A stretch of 64,000 bases of DNA from Microthyrium microscopicum (Eukaryota > Ascomycota > Dothideomycetes > Microthyriales > Microthyriaceae), in the NCBI GenBank assembly GCA_010405405.1, contig MU004232.1, positions 1,879,481-1,943,480 of the forward strand, given 5' to 3'. Positions 22,487-33,765 of the stretch are shown here, one piece after another (the stretch's first letter is position 1; each line of letters begins with the position of its first letter). The position numbers and the translations under genes were made by a program. The notes below the pieces were generated by a model. It ran no database searches and was not told the origin of the DNA. It was given only the letters and a program-made list of their open reading frames with translations.

Positions 22487-23452
22487 ATGGGCATCCAGGA
22501 GAAAATCACAGGCGTCAAGAATAGTCTTCGTGCCCGCTTGGCAGAATACTTTCCATGCCTAAAGAAGAAAGCCCGTATCGTAAGTTTCATCTAGCAGCAC
22601 TGGTTTCACCATTTTGATATTGACCTCGCACAGGGACAACCATACAACTTTCGACGAGGAGATGTCACCATTGCCGGCCTTACTGACGACGAGTAAGTAG
22701 TTCGAAATCTCATAGTCCTTGTCACACCACATATACGCTCTTCCCCATGCCATCCATCAACTCTTTCCAGACGACAACCCTTAATACCTTGCTATACTCC
22801 GTACTAACTATAGATCACTAGACAAGCATGGATTCGAGAAAAAGCGATCTCGGATGCCAACCGAATCTTCTCCAACTCTGCGTCTTGCGATGACACCTCC
22901 CCAGCTCTCCCCACTGGCTTCACGATGACGCCATCTGCTTTCTCTACAACAGAGTACAAACCGCTCACAGACACGGAACCTGCCATGTCTGCGTTTGGTT
23001 TGCCTACCATTCCTGTCTCCAACCTAACTCAACCTCCCACCATTCCCTCCAACCTTCCCACTACCCTCTCCGTGCCCAACCCTCCACATGACACGGCTGC
23101 CTCGTCCACTGCCAGCTTCTCGACCGCTTACCCAGAGGCCCCTCCTCGTATGCGTGAAGTCTCCAATCCTAGCTTCCACTCGCTCAGTCTCGCCACGCCT
23201 GCTACTGCTCCGCCGAGGGACGACCGCAATCCAGTGCTCACTTACTCGCCTCCACGACGCGGTTTGCCGGGCGGGTATCCCGATACGCCGGTGAGCAAGA
23301 GATCTACGGGTAGTTGGTCGTCCAATGGCAGCCATGATGGTAGTCCACGAGGTATTCCACGAGGCCCACGAGAGGGTCGATACTGCCTGCCTGAGCACTT
23401 CGAGGAGGCCAATTCCAAGGATTGGAGTATGGCTGTCATGGCTAGTGCTTGA
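22487..23452 (+). CDS. Ser/Pro-rich protein of unknown function
   Basis: Exons 22487-22579, 22634-22692 and 22822-23452 give 260 residues. The N-terminal 70 residues look structured and conserved: basic MGIQEKITGVKNSLRARLAE, then RRGDVTIAGLTDDEQAWIRE and KAISDANRIF. The rest is Ser/Pro/Thr-rich and probably disordered, with GLPGGYPDTPVSKRS and SPRGIPRGPREGRYCLPEHF near the end. There is no signal peptide or membrane segment. All three exons are needed to carry the conserved part, and the joins are in phase. A long CT-rich leader precedes it. I do not recognise a family. Confidence 0.75.
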
Positions 23453-23937
23453 AATGAAGGGTTCGATATGAAAGAAATCTCAGAGTGAGAGAGCTGGACC
23501 TGTGTTTGAGATGCCGCCACGAAAAGTATGCGAGAAGGATTGGTATACGGCTATGCTGGGTTTGGATGACCGATGGCAAGCAGGCAAGTGATGAGACAAA
23601 TGATTCGATAATAAGAGCTCAGGTCAAATGGGGAGTCGTAGAGAAAGTGAAGCCTTTCATGTCTACAAACACCACTGGACGAAGAGGCTGAGATTGGACG
23701 AGTAGTGTGTAATAATAGTTTGGGGCTCAACATATGCGTATTCGGCTCGATATAATGTAATTTTACCAGGGCTTGGGTAATTCTAAAAATTGGATATCAA
23801 TACTTCTTCATCAAAACTGGATGACTCATGGTGCTGTTTGTATTCGGCTTACTGCAGTTGGAGGGGTAGATGGATTATCTTCTCTGAAAGTATCTTCAGA
23901 GATCAGCACCCTGTTGAAGCAAACTGTAAACATAATC
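23453..23937. other. Intergenic region, no gene seen
   Basis: 485 bp between two genes on the same strand. It holds the 3' end of one and the promoter of the Nudix gene. No distinct motif is seen. Confidence 0.4.
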
Positions 23938-24574
23938 ATGGCGGAGAAGATACCTATACCTAGAGTTGGTATTGGTCTTTTCTGCTTTCGAAAGAATGGC
24001 ACGTTTCTGGCTGGAAGGAGGAAAGGTAGTCTTGGAGCTGGTAAGTTGACCTTGAAAGTCTATTGAAACCAATGCGCTGGAGCTTCGACTAATTGCTGAG
24101 AAGGAACGTATGCTCTGCCTGGTGGCCATTTGGAGTTTGGAGAGTCGTTTGAAGATTGTGTTACACGAGAGCTGGCAGAGGAGACTGGCCTTCAAGTCAC
24201 TGACCTTGCCTTTTTGACGACTATCAACACAGTGTTTGAAGATGCCAAGAAACACTACGTGACGACTCTTATGGGAGGATATGTCATAGATGAAGCTGCG
24301 GAGCCTAAAGTAGGTAGATGATTTCCTGATTCAGTGGCTGTCAGCACCTGGGTTCTGGGTATCGACCAAACAACATCTCTCAAACGAAAAGATTGAAGAC
24401 CACTAATGACTCGAGTAGGTGATGGAACCAGAAAAGTGCTATGGATGGGAATGGGTGACATGGGAAGATTTGAAAAGTTCTCCCAAATTGCAGCCAGTGT
24501 TCAAGCCGTTGACAAGTTTGGTGGAGCAGAGACCTGGATTTGATCCATTGGTGGTGTTGAAAGCCTCGAGATAG
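23938..24574 (+). CDS. Nudix hydrolase (NUDT15/MutT-like)
   Basis: Exons 23938-24040, 24104-24309 and 24419-24574 give 154 residues, a normal length for a single Nudix domain. The domain starts [20 protein letters not shown]. The complete Nudix box follows (residues ~40-63: GGHLEFGES ... [10 protein letters not shown]), with all the metal-binding Glu of GX5EX7REUXEEXGU. The C-terminal [10 protein letters not shown] is the usual strand-helix after the box. Members cleave nucleoside diphosphates linked to another group; the substrate is not known here. It sits 187 bp upstream of a degenerate relative on the same strand. Confidence 0.9.
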
Positions 24575-24761
24575 GCTTGAGGAGCTATCTGAATTTAGGA
24601 ATTCCAGAAGTCTGAGCAAATTGATCTTGAGTCGCTGGGAGCATTGAGATTTGGGAGCTCATGACACGCTTCAGTGTCCGGCCCGTCACCCACCTTCCAA
24701 TGTCGCATCTCCCTGTAACCCATCGCATCGTCAAATTTCAAACTCACCATCAACCGCAAAC

Positions 24762-25738
24762 ATGCCTCGTCCAAATGATCTCCAAATCTCCACAACTTCA
24801 TCCACGATCCGCACATCTCCCTCATCGCCTTCATTACGCGGATCGCCATCAACATCCTCGCTGCGCAAATCGCCTTCAACAGTCGACATCCTCGCCGCCT
24901 CCTTCGACCCACCGCGCACCCCAACCGCCGACATCTACAAGAACTTCATGGCACCCATTCCCGAAGAAGACAACACGCCCAAAATCATGATATCAGTCTT
25001 CGCCATCCGCGCCGACGGAACATTTCTCCTAGGTAGTCCAATATCTAGAGACGATCCATTCAAGTGCTGTAAGAGAAGATTGGTCTTTTGATATGCTATA
25101 TACAAAGTTACTAATGGGGGTATTTTACAATTAGATTCTTGGGGGTTGCCCTGCTTGCCGCTCGAATTTGGCGATACGTTTGAGCATTGCGCGCTGCGCA
25201 TTGCGAGGATGCATTGTCTGAAGCCGGTCAAGCCGAAGGCTGCGTATTTGGATACGATGGAGACTGTGCCGACTGATCATTTGCCGAATGGGGGGAAGCA
25301 TACGGTTATGATCTTCATGGCGCTTTGGGTTGAGGATGGATCTAGTCCTCCGGTAAGACATGTTGATGTATTGTTAAGGTATTCGCTGATGATTTCAAGG
25401 TTCAAACTCGATCTGGAACGTCGATTCTGTGGAATTGGGTCCGATGGGAAGAACTCAGCATCAAGTGCGAAGCTAAAAGCCCGTACAAGGACCTTTGTGA
25501 GCCGCTGCGTCAACTCAAGTGGACTCATTACACGGAGCGATTTCATCCATTGAAGATGCTGAGCGAGAAGATCGTGCTGCCGCCGCGAACAAAGGCGGAG
25601 AAGAAGTCTGCCAAGACAGCCAAGATAACGGCAGAAAAATCGGCGAAGGAAGCGGAGAAGGTGGCCAAGACAGCAAACAAGACGACGGAGAAAGAGCCCA
25701 AGGTGGAAAAGAAGAAGAGTTCGTGCGTCGTAATGTGA
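24762..25738 (+). CDS. Degenerate Nudix-like protein with C-terminal CaaX box
   Basis: Exons 24762-25068, 25135-25352 and 25400-25738 give 287 residues. A disordered Ser/Pro N-terminus of about 80 residues (including SPSLRGSPSTSSLRKSPST) precedes a Nudix fold: PKIMISVFAIRADGTFLLGS, then LPLEFGDTFEHCALRIARMH where the Nudix box should be. The helix keeps Arg, but the RE..EE glutamates are Ile, Met and His, so catalysis by the usual route is unlikely. Later parts (TVMIFMALWVEDG, WNWVRWEEL) match the neighbouring active Nudix gene. After the fold comes a Lys/Ala/Glu-rich tail ending KKKSSCVVM, a polybasic run plus CaaX prenylation motif. I infer a membrane-anchored pseudoenzyme. Its stop lies 3 bp from the stop of She9. 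Confidence 0.8.
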
Positions 25739-25741
25739 AGC

Positions 25742-27395
25742 CTATGTCTGGATCAAGAGAAACAGGGCTACTACCGAAATGCTGAAAACGATCCCGGCGT
25801 TGGCTCCTTGGATGGCAGTGATGGCCAGGTCGACCTTGCGGATGGTGATGGGTTCATTGCTGAATTGGCCTGTGATGTGGTTTTTCAGTTGTGTGAGCCA
25901 GCTTTGAAGCTTCCTCAGCATAGCCTTTATGGGTTCTCGCGATGCTGCTATATCTGTTTCAAGTAAAGCAGTCTGTAATGATTCGGGTAGTTCCGCTTCG
26001 GTCGTTTTGGACGTTCTCGCAAGATCTCCATCCTCCGTAATAGCAAGTTTGCCATTGTCCACGGCCTGAATGAGTTCGACAATATCCTTTTGGGGCTTTT
26101 TATGCAAGACCCCATCCTCTGTAATGGCAATGTTTCCATCCTGAACGTCCTGAATAAATTCCACAAGCTCCGCTGCGGGTCTCTTATCCAGAACTCCATC
26201 CTCTGTAATAGTGAGACTTCCATCCTTCACGGCATGAATATTTTCGACAAAATCTTCTGCGGGCGTCTTGAGAAGAACTCCTTCTTCTGTAATCACAAGA
26301 TCCCCTTTCTTGACGGCTTGAATGGCAAAATCTTCATCCTGGTGGATCGCCTCGAGGATGTCCGCTCCAATGACCTGGTCCTTCTCCTTCGTAGCTTTCT
26401 CCTCTGTAGCCGGGATAGAGGCTCCATCTACCGCCGTCCCAAACTCTTTCTCATCCAACGCCATTCGCACCTCCCTTACTATCCTCCTCCGTCTCCACGG
26501 CTCAAATATCACCAAATTCACCAACAGCAGAAAAATATTGACCCCCATCAACCCCATAGTTACCCACGTACTATTCCGCCTTATCGTATCTGACCAAATC
26601 TGCTCTTCATGATATTGTGCGCGCTCCCTCTTCTCCAACCTCGTCCGTGCCTCTTCCAAAGACTTTTCTGCAATAGTCGCCGTATCCTTCGCTTCCTGCA
26701 CTGCCTGGTCATTCGCATGCTCGGATCGTACAAGCGACATGTATTTTTCGAGATCTGGTGTTGACCAGGAATTTTTGCGCTCGAGGAGGGCGACTAGCTC
26801 GGTGGCTGATGTGGTTCGTTTTAAGTGCGCTTCGTCGAGGGCGGTTTTTGCGGTTTGGAGGGCGGTTTGACGGGCTTTGACTAGTTGTTCTGGTTTCTGT
26901 TTAGGTAACGTGAATTGATGCACTTTTTAGATACATACCTTGCTCTTGGATCTCCCGTCTCAAAGCCTCAATTCCAGAGTAGTCTGTTCCAGTATAGTTG
27001 TTGATCTGTTGACTTGCGACTGCCATTTTCTTCATCAGGCCATCCATCACTGTATGGAACCGCTTTGAAAAGTCCCATTGGCGGGTAAGGCGATGTGAGG
27101 GTAGCTCATTGTCAGGCACCCGGTTGACCTTGGGGTCTTGCGCCAGCGAAGGTTTAGGAGCACTGTCATCTTTCGGTATAGTGCTTGGTGGCTTGTTCTC
27201 TAGCTTGTCTGTCCATCTTGAGCTTGTCGAAAATGCTTTGCGCCCAGGAGTTTGTCGAGTTACATGGACAATCGTGAATGGTGAGGAGCTAATTTTAGCT
27301 CGGCAGCTTGAGCAAATGGATAGTGATCGCGAAGCGTTACTCGTTAGCGAGGGCAGAATTCGAAGTCGGCGATAGAGTGGTCTTAAGGAATCCAT
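25742..27395 (-). CDS. she9: Mitochondrial inner-membrane protein She9/Mdm33 with extra tandem repeats
   Basis: Exon 1 (27395-26939) and exon 2 (26889-25742) give 534 residues; the acceptor at 26890 was chosen because the alternative at 26897 breaks the frame. The N-terminus (MDSLRPLYRRLRILPSL) is a mitochondrial presequence. Coiled coil follows (residues ~120-260), then membrane segment 1 (TWVTMGLMGVNIFLLLVNLV, ~261-281) and segment 2 near the C-terminus (AIQGANAGIVFSISVVALFL, ~512-532). This is the She9/Mdm33 plan; the yeast protein acts in inner-membrane morphology and fission. Residues ~344-446, between the two membrane segments, are about 3.5 copies of a 28-residue repeat that I do not recall from other family members. 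It converges on the Nudix-like gene with only 3 bp between stops. Confidence 0.88.
26009..26317. repeat. 84-bp tandem repeat inside the She9 gene
   Basis: About 3.5 tandem copies of a 28-codon unit. The core of successive copies reads GDLVITEEGVL, GSLTITEDGVL, GNIAITEDGVL and GKLAITEDGDL, each followed by a basic-Pro-acidic stretch ending in VE.I or VEFIQ-like helices. Copies differ by many substitutions but keep length, so the expansion is not recent and is under constraint. Confidence 0.9.
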
Positions 27396-28001
27396 CTCTA
27401 AAGCGGCCAGCACGCCGCATCATGTACGAAAAGTCAACAGTTTTGTCGAGCTTCAGCTTTGCAGCATGAAGTTAGCGCAATTCTGATCAGCACAGGGGTC
27501 CTGCTTTCGGAAACCGCAAGCGAGGCCTTGGCGCTGCCCCTATCATGGTGTCAACAGATCAGGCTCTCTCGATTACTAACTTCAACTTTCATTTTGCTCT
27601 ATGGTACTTGATCTAATTGCCATCAAAGATAGAAGTATTCAAAGACTGACGCCTCGTTTGCCCGCGATGGGAAGCATTGTATCATCTGATCAGAACGTCT
27701 ATCGCGACTACCACCGTCTATGAAAGCGTGTCATTTGTTTCAATGCTTGTCAATTTGCGTGATTCTTTTGTTCGTTTAGAGAAGGCGCACCCAGTTCAGA
27801 TGTTGGGTGGTGACTTCTGTTCAATGACTTGTTTGCGTCGGAAGGAGGGCACACAACTTGTAGCCTACATCAAGATGTGAAGCAATGGCGGGAACAATCC
27901 AACGCAAACTTTGCATCCACGATGAGATATATCTAACCTCAGATTGGTTTCTGAACTCTTTCAAACTGCTGTCCTCTACTTACACGACAGTTTCTGCTAC
28001 G
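27396..28001. other. Divergent promoter region of She9 and F-box gene A
   Basis: 606 bp between divergent start codons. An ATG upstream of and out of frame with the She9 start lies at 27420 on the minus strand. The frame of F-box gene A is open up to an ATG at 27885, so its start may lie earlier. Confidence 0.4.
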
Positions 28002-30456
28002 ATGGAACGGTTGCCCGCGGAACTTTTGATCGCCATCGCTGAGAGCCTAGCTGATATCGATCACTCAAGCTTGCAATACTTTGTCCTCGTCAGCCAAAGG
28101 TTCTACCAGGCGGGTACGCCATACTTATTCTCCACAGTCGCCCTTCTAGTTGGATTCCGCCAATTGGTTCCTTATGTGGTCGAGCGCTTTCCAAACGCTG
28201 TCAAACCTCATGTCCGGCATCTCGTTGTTACCGAGCGCGAGAAAGAGATTTGCGCTGGCGAAACTGGTTTGTGGGGCACGCTTTCCACCGACATCCTCCA
28301 GCAATTTGGCCATCCTCGCCCCAAGTCAAATGGCTCACCAGATGATGATGGCACAGACGACGGATACTCCGAGCGGTTATATGAGCATTCCGAAGAGCAA
28401 TTCGACGGCAAACCCGATGAACAGATGCTAGACTATGAGGCCCCTCAACGCCACTACAGCAACGCAGAATATGTACCTCCTTGGCATCATCTAATCTACC
28501 TCCTGGCTCAGTTGCCTAACTTTCGCTCTATAACTTGGGAGGTGGATGAGCCATTTCCTGAAAGTCTGCTGGCAGTGTTGCGCACCCATCGAGCAGGCTC
28601 TGAAATTCATATGAAGGCCAACCGCTGTCCGCTTTGGGCGCTGGAACGCTCGGCGATCTTGTCCAGTCTTTCTCAGTCATTTGATGATACTGCGCCTACA
28701 GTGATTCTCAATGAACTTATGGCAAGGTTCATTCGAGAGCTTCCACCAAGCCTAAAGAGCCTGCGAGTCGAGCGTGGCAATGCTCACAGGCCTGAAGAGT
28801 TCAACAAAATTTACTATGCTAAACCAGCAGCAAGCATACCACCAAAACCTGATTCAGAAATCAAACTGGCGTTAAATCATCTCGACATTAGTCTATACAT
28901 TGAATCACTCGATTTCTGGAAGCGCGCAACTGACTTTCTTGTCCTCAAAAGGCTCACACTTAACGGACATCTGCGGCTGAATAACCTCAAATGCCTGACG
29001 AACGATTGCACATTTCGGTCGCTGAATAGTCTATGGCTCGACCTGACGTTGCCGCTTCCATACAATCGACAAGCTGATCCGTATCTGGACACGTATTCGA
29101 TAGCCGTCATCGAGGAATATGTTGACTTGGCGAAGACTCTTTTCGAGCACTTGGCAGATTCTGGGGTGATGCTTAGTGCACTGGGACTATGCTCCATTTT
29201 TCCACCTGCAGTGTTTACGGCGGTCATGAAACACCATGGTAAGTTTTCTTCTCTAACATCGCTATAGCCTGACCTTGAGCGAGATATTGGCAATTCCAAA
29301 CACCGTGAATATCTCATCGCATTCTGTGACTACCATTCAGAGCGTTAAAGGTTTCTCAAGAAAACATTATCTCTTCATGGACAAAATAAGTGAGCAGTTT
29401 CGACGACTACTCCCATCGATTGCGATGGCTGCCATAACACTTTTCAAAGAGTGGTTGCATCAATTTCCATCAGCGTCGTAAAACTTTCATCAGATTACCA
29501 AACACGAGGTTTAATTAAGGTAGCCACTCTCTACGAAGTGTTATGGCAGCCATCGCAGTCGATGAGATCAGTCGTCGCATCGGCTCACTTATTTTGTCCC
29601 TCGAGAGATAATTTGGTGGTTTAAGGGATTGTGGCATTCACACAAACCAAAAGATTCCATCTAGGTGACTCGACTAACAGGGCACGTAGGTCAATTCTTG
29701 AGTCTGCTTAATCTACATCAACCGGGGCGTAAGGACACCTATCAGTGGAAGGCGACTCAGATCAAGTTGATTAACCAAAGCTGCCCGATTCTCGAGGAAC
29801 TGATGATTAGAATCGCACGTACTGAAGGAGATCAGAGCGAAGTTGCAATTTACAAGACATTGGGTACTTTCATCAAGCTCCGCCGGCTGCATCTTGCATT
29901 AGACATCCGTGAGGGCCTGTTTTGGTCTGAAGATATGACATCGTGGGAGAACAGGACATACTCGAATGACGAACCAGCACCATGGGAGCCAGATCTTTGT
30001 CGAAGGCTGCTCATCAATTCAAACGTCGATGGAGCACTTGCCCAATCGATCTTCAGGACCATCAACTCAGCCAAGCCCGTCGGTGCACCTTTACTTGCTA
30101 TTCTGACAACTTGTTTCGCAGGCGCTCCAGTGTTATGGTATAGTGATCATCCGTTACAATCCAGCGATGATTATCAATTCATGATGATCTTGCTCATGCG
30201 CGACTGGATCATTCGACCGCACCCTAATATCGATCTCCCCAATGAACTGATTGTCGATGAGAACAAGGCTTCTTACTGGCACTTGGATCAAATAGATAGC
30301 TCTTGGGACTTCATCAAAACTTGGACCTTCACTGCAAACGAAATGTCCGTTATCAAAGCACTTTGGCCTGAGCGCTTGGATCATGATTATTTCGGCCCAA
30401 AGGAGGGTCCCCATGACTGGTGGCATTATTCTCCGAGCAAGCCTCTTGCTCTTTGA
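28002..30456 (+). CDS. F-box paralogue A (large F-box/LRR-like protein)
   Basis: Exons 28002-29238 and 29690-30456 give 667 residues. The F-box opens the protein (MERLPAELLIAIAESLADID). An acidic insert (SPDDDGTDDG) and long LRR-like middle follow (LPNFRSITWEVDEPFPESLL, LVLKRLTLNGHL). The C-terminal part carries two signatures shared by all four paralogues in this cluster: SEVAIYKTLGTFIKLRRLHL and HPNIDLPNELIVDE. The single intron is 451 nt, unusually long here, and contains a ~250-bp inverted-repeat element. Its position is not shared with paralogues B and C. The acceptor at 29689 was chosen because it restores the alignment KHHGQFLSLLNLHQ. Presumed SCF substrate receptor; substrate unknown. 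Confidence 0.8.
29365..29612. mobile_element. Foldback (MITE-like) element in the intron of F-box gene A
   Basis: Two inverted arms of about 90-95 bp (29365-29458 and 29520-29612) flank a ~60-bp centre. Both arms share GACAAAATAAGTGAG near the outer end and CGATGGCTGCCATAACACTT near the inner end, with about 80 percent match between. Weaker similarity (TTAAA ends) may extend each arm outward by 20 bp. No ORF is present. A target-site duplication is not clear, so the superfamily is unassigned. The divergence between arms suggests it is not recent. Confidence 0.75.
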
Positions 30457-31587
30457 ATTCTTTGAAGAAAACAACGTATGAAATGCTCCGCTGTAAATGC
30501 TTTTACCCAAACAATTGTCACTTCCCGTTGCTTCTTTTGAGCTCCCACCTCGGGTAATGTCTTTGAGCCATCGCAATTGGCGAGGCAGCTTTGTAGTGTA
30601 TGATGACACCTTAGTATTCTCTGGCTGCTCGACATCATTACTTGGTAATCGTGTAAAACCTACTTTCTATCTACACAATTTGACGGGACGAAAGAACAGT
30701 GTGTCGTAGTTCTATGCTACCCAGGTTCAAGTCAATTGCTTATTTGGAGGTGCTCTTGCTTGCTCGAAGTGATTGGCCCTGATGCCAGCAGATATTCTCT
30801 CTCACAAGAAGAAAAGTTGAAAATTGAAACGGACTTCTTTGCTTAGTCTGATCAGCAATATCATCAATGAAACGATGATTCTGTGTGGAGTTTGTTGAAA
30901 TACGCATAACAAGGATATACCGCTGAGGACAAGTATGGGAATAAGAAGCTTGTGAGCTGAGTGTACGATCGCTCAGTGTCCATTTCCTTTCGCGTCATCT
31001 TGGAAGACCATAATCATTCGTGTCCGTAACAACATATACAGAACAGCGCAACTTTGCAGCGCATATTGTCCACTTGGATCAGATCTATGAAGACAATATC
31101 CCTCATCAGGTTCTTGCCCACGGCTTTTAGCCGCTACAACCTGTTGTTTCTTAAGGTCAGTTTGAGTTCCTTCCAAAATTCCTTGTAGCAACCTTACGCA
31201 AGAGTCGTCACCGCCGTCTTAACATAACGGTAACTAAATCAGGACTCAATCTCACCTCCGCTAGGCTTGGCAAGGCTGAATATTAGCAACTCATTGGACT
31301 GAGGTCACATATGTCCACCTGGACACGCTTTTATCAACGTTCCCGCTTGCCTAGAATGATATATACTATTTCACTTTTACTTTTAGCGCCAGAGTCGTTG
31401 GTGTAAACTCGTATATAACCCACCCTCAAATCATTGTTTTCTCGAACTGCATCCTTTCCCCAACATCCTGCACTCTCCATCATCTCGCCGACCTCGTTAC
31501 CAATTGTTGAGTCAACTTCAGCTTCTTCTCGGTCAACAACTGCACACTTTCAATTATCGACCTGTCATTCTTTGACTTCTGACAATC
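30457..31587. other. Intergenic region with TATA box of F-box gene B
   Basis: 1.13 kb between F-box genes A and B. A TATA-like TATATAA at 31412-31418 lies about 170 bp before the next start codon. No gene or element is seen in the rest. Confidence 0.45.
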
Positions 31588-33765
31588 ATGCCGCGAACTC
31601 TCGATTCTTTGCCTATGGAGCTGCTAACAACAATATGCGACCATGTTGCAGATCATCGACCGAGTCTTGTCTCAGTCTCTCTTGTCAGCCACAAGATGCG
31701 TACAGCTGTTGCGCATAAACTCTTCTCCATTGTCCATATGCGAGGACCTACGGAGGCTGACTTCGTGCGCCAAGTTTTGCACTTTCCAAAAATAGTAAGC
31801 TTTTCCTTTGAACAATCAATTCCCTTCATTTCAAGTGCTAAAGCACATGGCTACCTGCCTGGTCTTGTCCGACTACCGCAGATTGTACGAGTTTCCCATC
31901 CGAAAGATCACACTTGATATTTGTTCTGTCCATTTTGTTGACCTTTCCATGAAACATATATTAACAACTCTCAGGCAAAGGATAATGTGCGACAAGTAGT
32001 TGTTTACAACTTCACTCCTCAACAGCAATGGAACAAGAGTGTCCCATGGGGCCAGCATCATGCACAACCAGTCCCTGATAAAACAGGTCCAGACTTGACT
32101 CCTCGACATTCCTTCTTTGGGGCAGAAAGACTGGGAATGTTTGCTCCAGAATTTCCATCGCGATCTACGCATTTTCTGTTGTGGCCAGGCAGTATTCCAG
32201 AGAACACGGCAGTCACATACCAATTATTCGCAAATGTTCTCAAGGAGCTATCGAAGTTGTCCGATCTGCGCTGGAAGAACTGGGATGAGCTTCCAGGCTG
32301 CGTCCTACATGCACTACATGCCAAAAGTCGCAAGCCTAAACTTCATATGGACATATTCCACTTCTCTACTCTGGATGGATTAGTTGGGCCTGGCAACCTT
32401 CTGGCAATCTCGCCTTGTCTTCACAGCATGGTCATCCGTCATCCCGACCCATTCTCAGTTTCTCGAGCAACAGCATTGACTGAAATAATGCGCCGGTTCG
32501 CTAGACTAGCACCTAATCTGAAAAATATTGCTCTACAAGCAATTGATGAACCTTGGGATGAACCAAACAATCCATACTATCCACAGGCCTTGATGCGATG
32601 GCGCCAGGAGGAACAGCATTGCAAGACAAACAGACATGGCAAACCCCCAATGCTCTCGCTGGAATCCATAAATATTCAATGGTTCTTAGTCGGTCTCGAT
32701 TCCGGGACCCATGATGGCGCAGTTTGGGTGGGGATGAATGACTTCTCTGCTCTCCGCGCTCTGTCGATCGACCATCCTCTTTCACTAGCTTCTTTGCAAT
32801 TCCTGGCTCGGAACAAAACACTTACATCACTAGAATCCTTGTCACTCGAATGGAACTACGCTCTTGATCCCCTGGTGATGGAAGAATTGAAGCACTTGTT
32901 TCAAAACTTGGGACAAATTGCAAGTATCAAGAAGCTTGCTGTCCACCCGCGATCTGATCTCCCTAAAGGACTTCTGCAGGCTATCATCGAAAGCACTGGT
33001 AAATCATTGCGTGTCTTATGCTTACACCGATGGGATTGCTGCTCTCTTTGGTTCAATGGAGTGAGTGACGATGAAATATACCTACTGCGTAAAGGTCAGT
33101 AATCGCCCTTGATTAGAGCAAACCGACTTCAAACTGATATCTTGAAACTGATATGTTGTCTAGGCCTGCCAAATCTCGAAGAACTGACAATTCGAATCAA
33201 CCGAAAATTCGGTTTCCCTGAAGAAGTAGCCATATATGAAGAGCTAGGCAAGTTTCCCAAGCTCAAGCATGTTTCACTTGCCCTTGATGTCTTTGCAGGC
33301 GCCTTGTGCCTTAGCAAAGAGCACAAGAAGGACTATGTGTTTGCTGCGCTTCAGGAAACCGTATTCCTTTCGACAGTGGCAAATGCCTGTCTTGACAAGT
33401 ACCTAGCTCACAGCATCTACGAGTTCATCAACCGAGCGAAACTAAAGACTGGGAACCGCCTTGAAACTCTGAAACTCAAGGTGGTTGGTTTGTCCACTTT
33501 CAGCTCTAGAGGCGGCTTTCCTCGGGACGGAGCAAAGATGCGGACACTTGAAATAATTGGTCGGGAGTGTCAGATCAGTGCTGATTTAAACGTCGACAAT
33601 CCGCATAAACTGCACTTTTCGAGATCTGTAGTGCAGAAAGCTCGTGGTGTGGTGGACGGCCATACCAAGGCTCTGCTCCGATCGCAGTGGCCGCGAAGTG
33701 AACGGGAAGAACCTTACGACTGGGAGCAATATATTCGTGGTATGCCGCATATTGCACGCTACTGA
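31588..33765 (+). CDS. F-box paralogue B
   Basis: Exons 31588-31794, 31975-33094 and 33164-33765 give 642 residues. The N-terminus is an F-box (LDSLPMELLTTICDHVADHR then PSLVSVSLVSHKMRTAVAHK). Exon 2 holds LRR-like stretches (LSKLSDLRWKNWDELPGCVL, LESLSLEWNYALDPL). Exon 3 starts GLPNLEELTIRIN and carries the cluster signature EEVAIYEELGKFPKLKHVSL. The phase-1 intron just before GLPNLEEL is shared with paralogue C, which supports both models. The first intron is 180 nt. The second C-terminal signature is only weakly kept (NVDNPHKLHF). Likely SCF substrate adaptor with unknown target. Confidence 0.8.
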
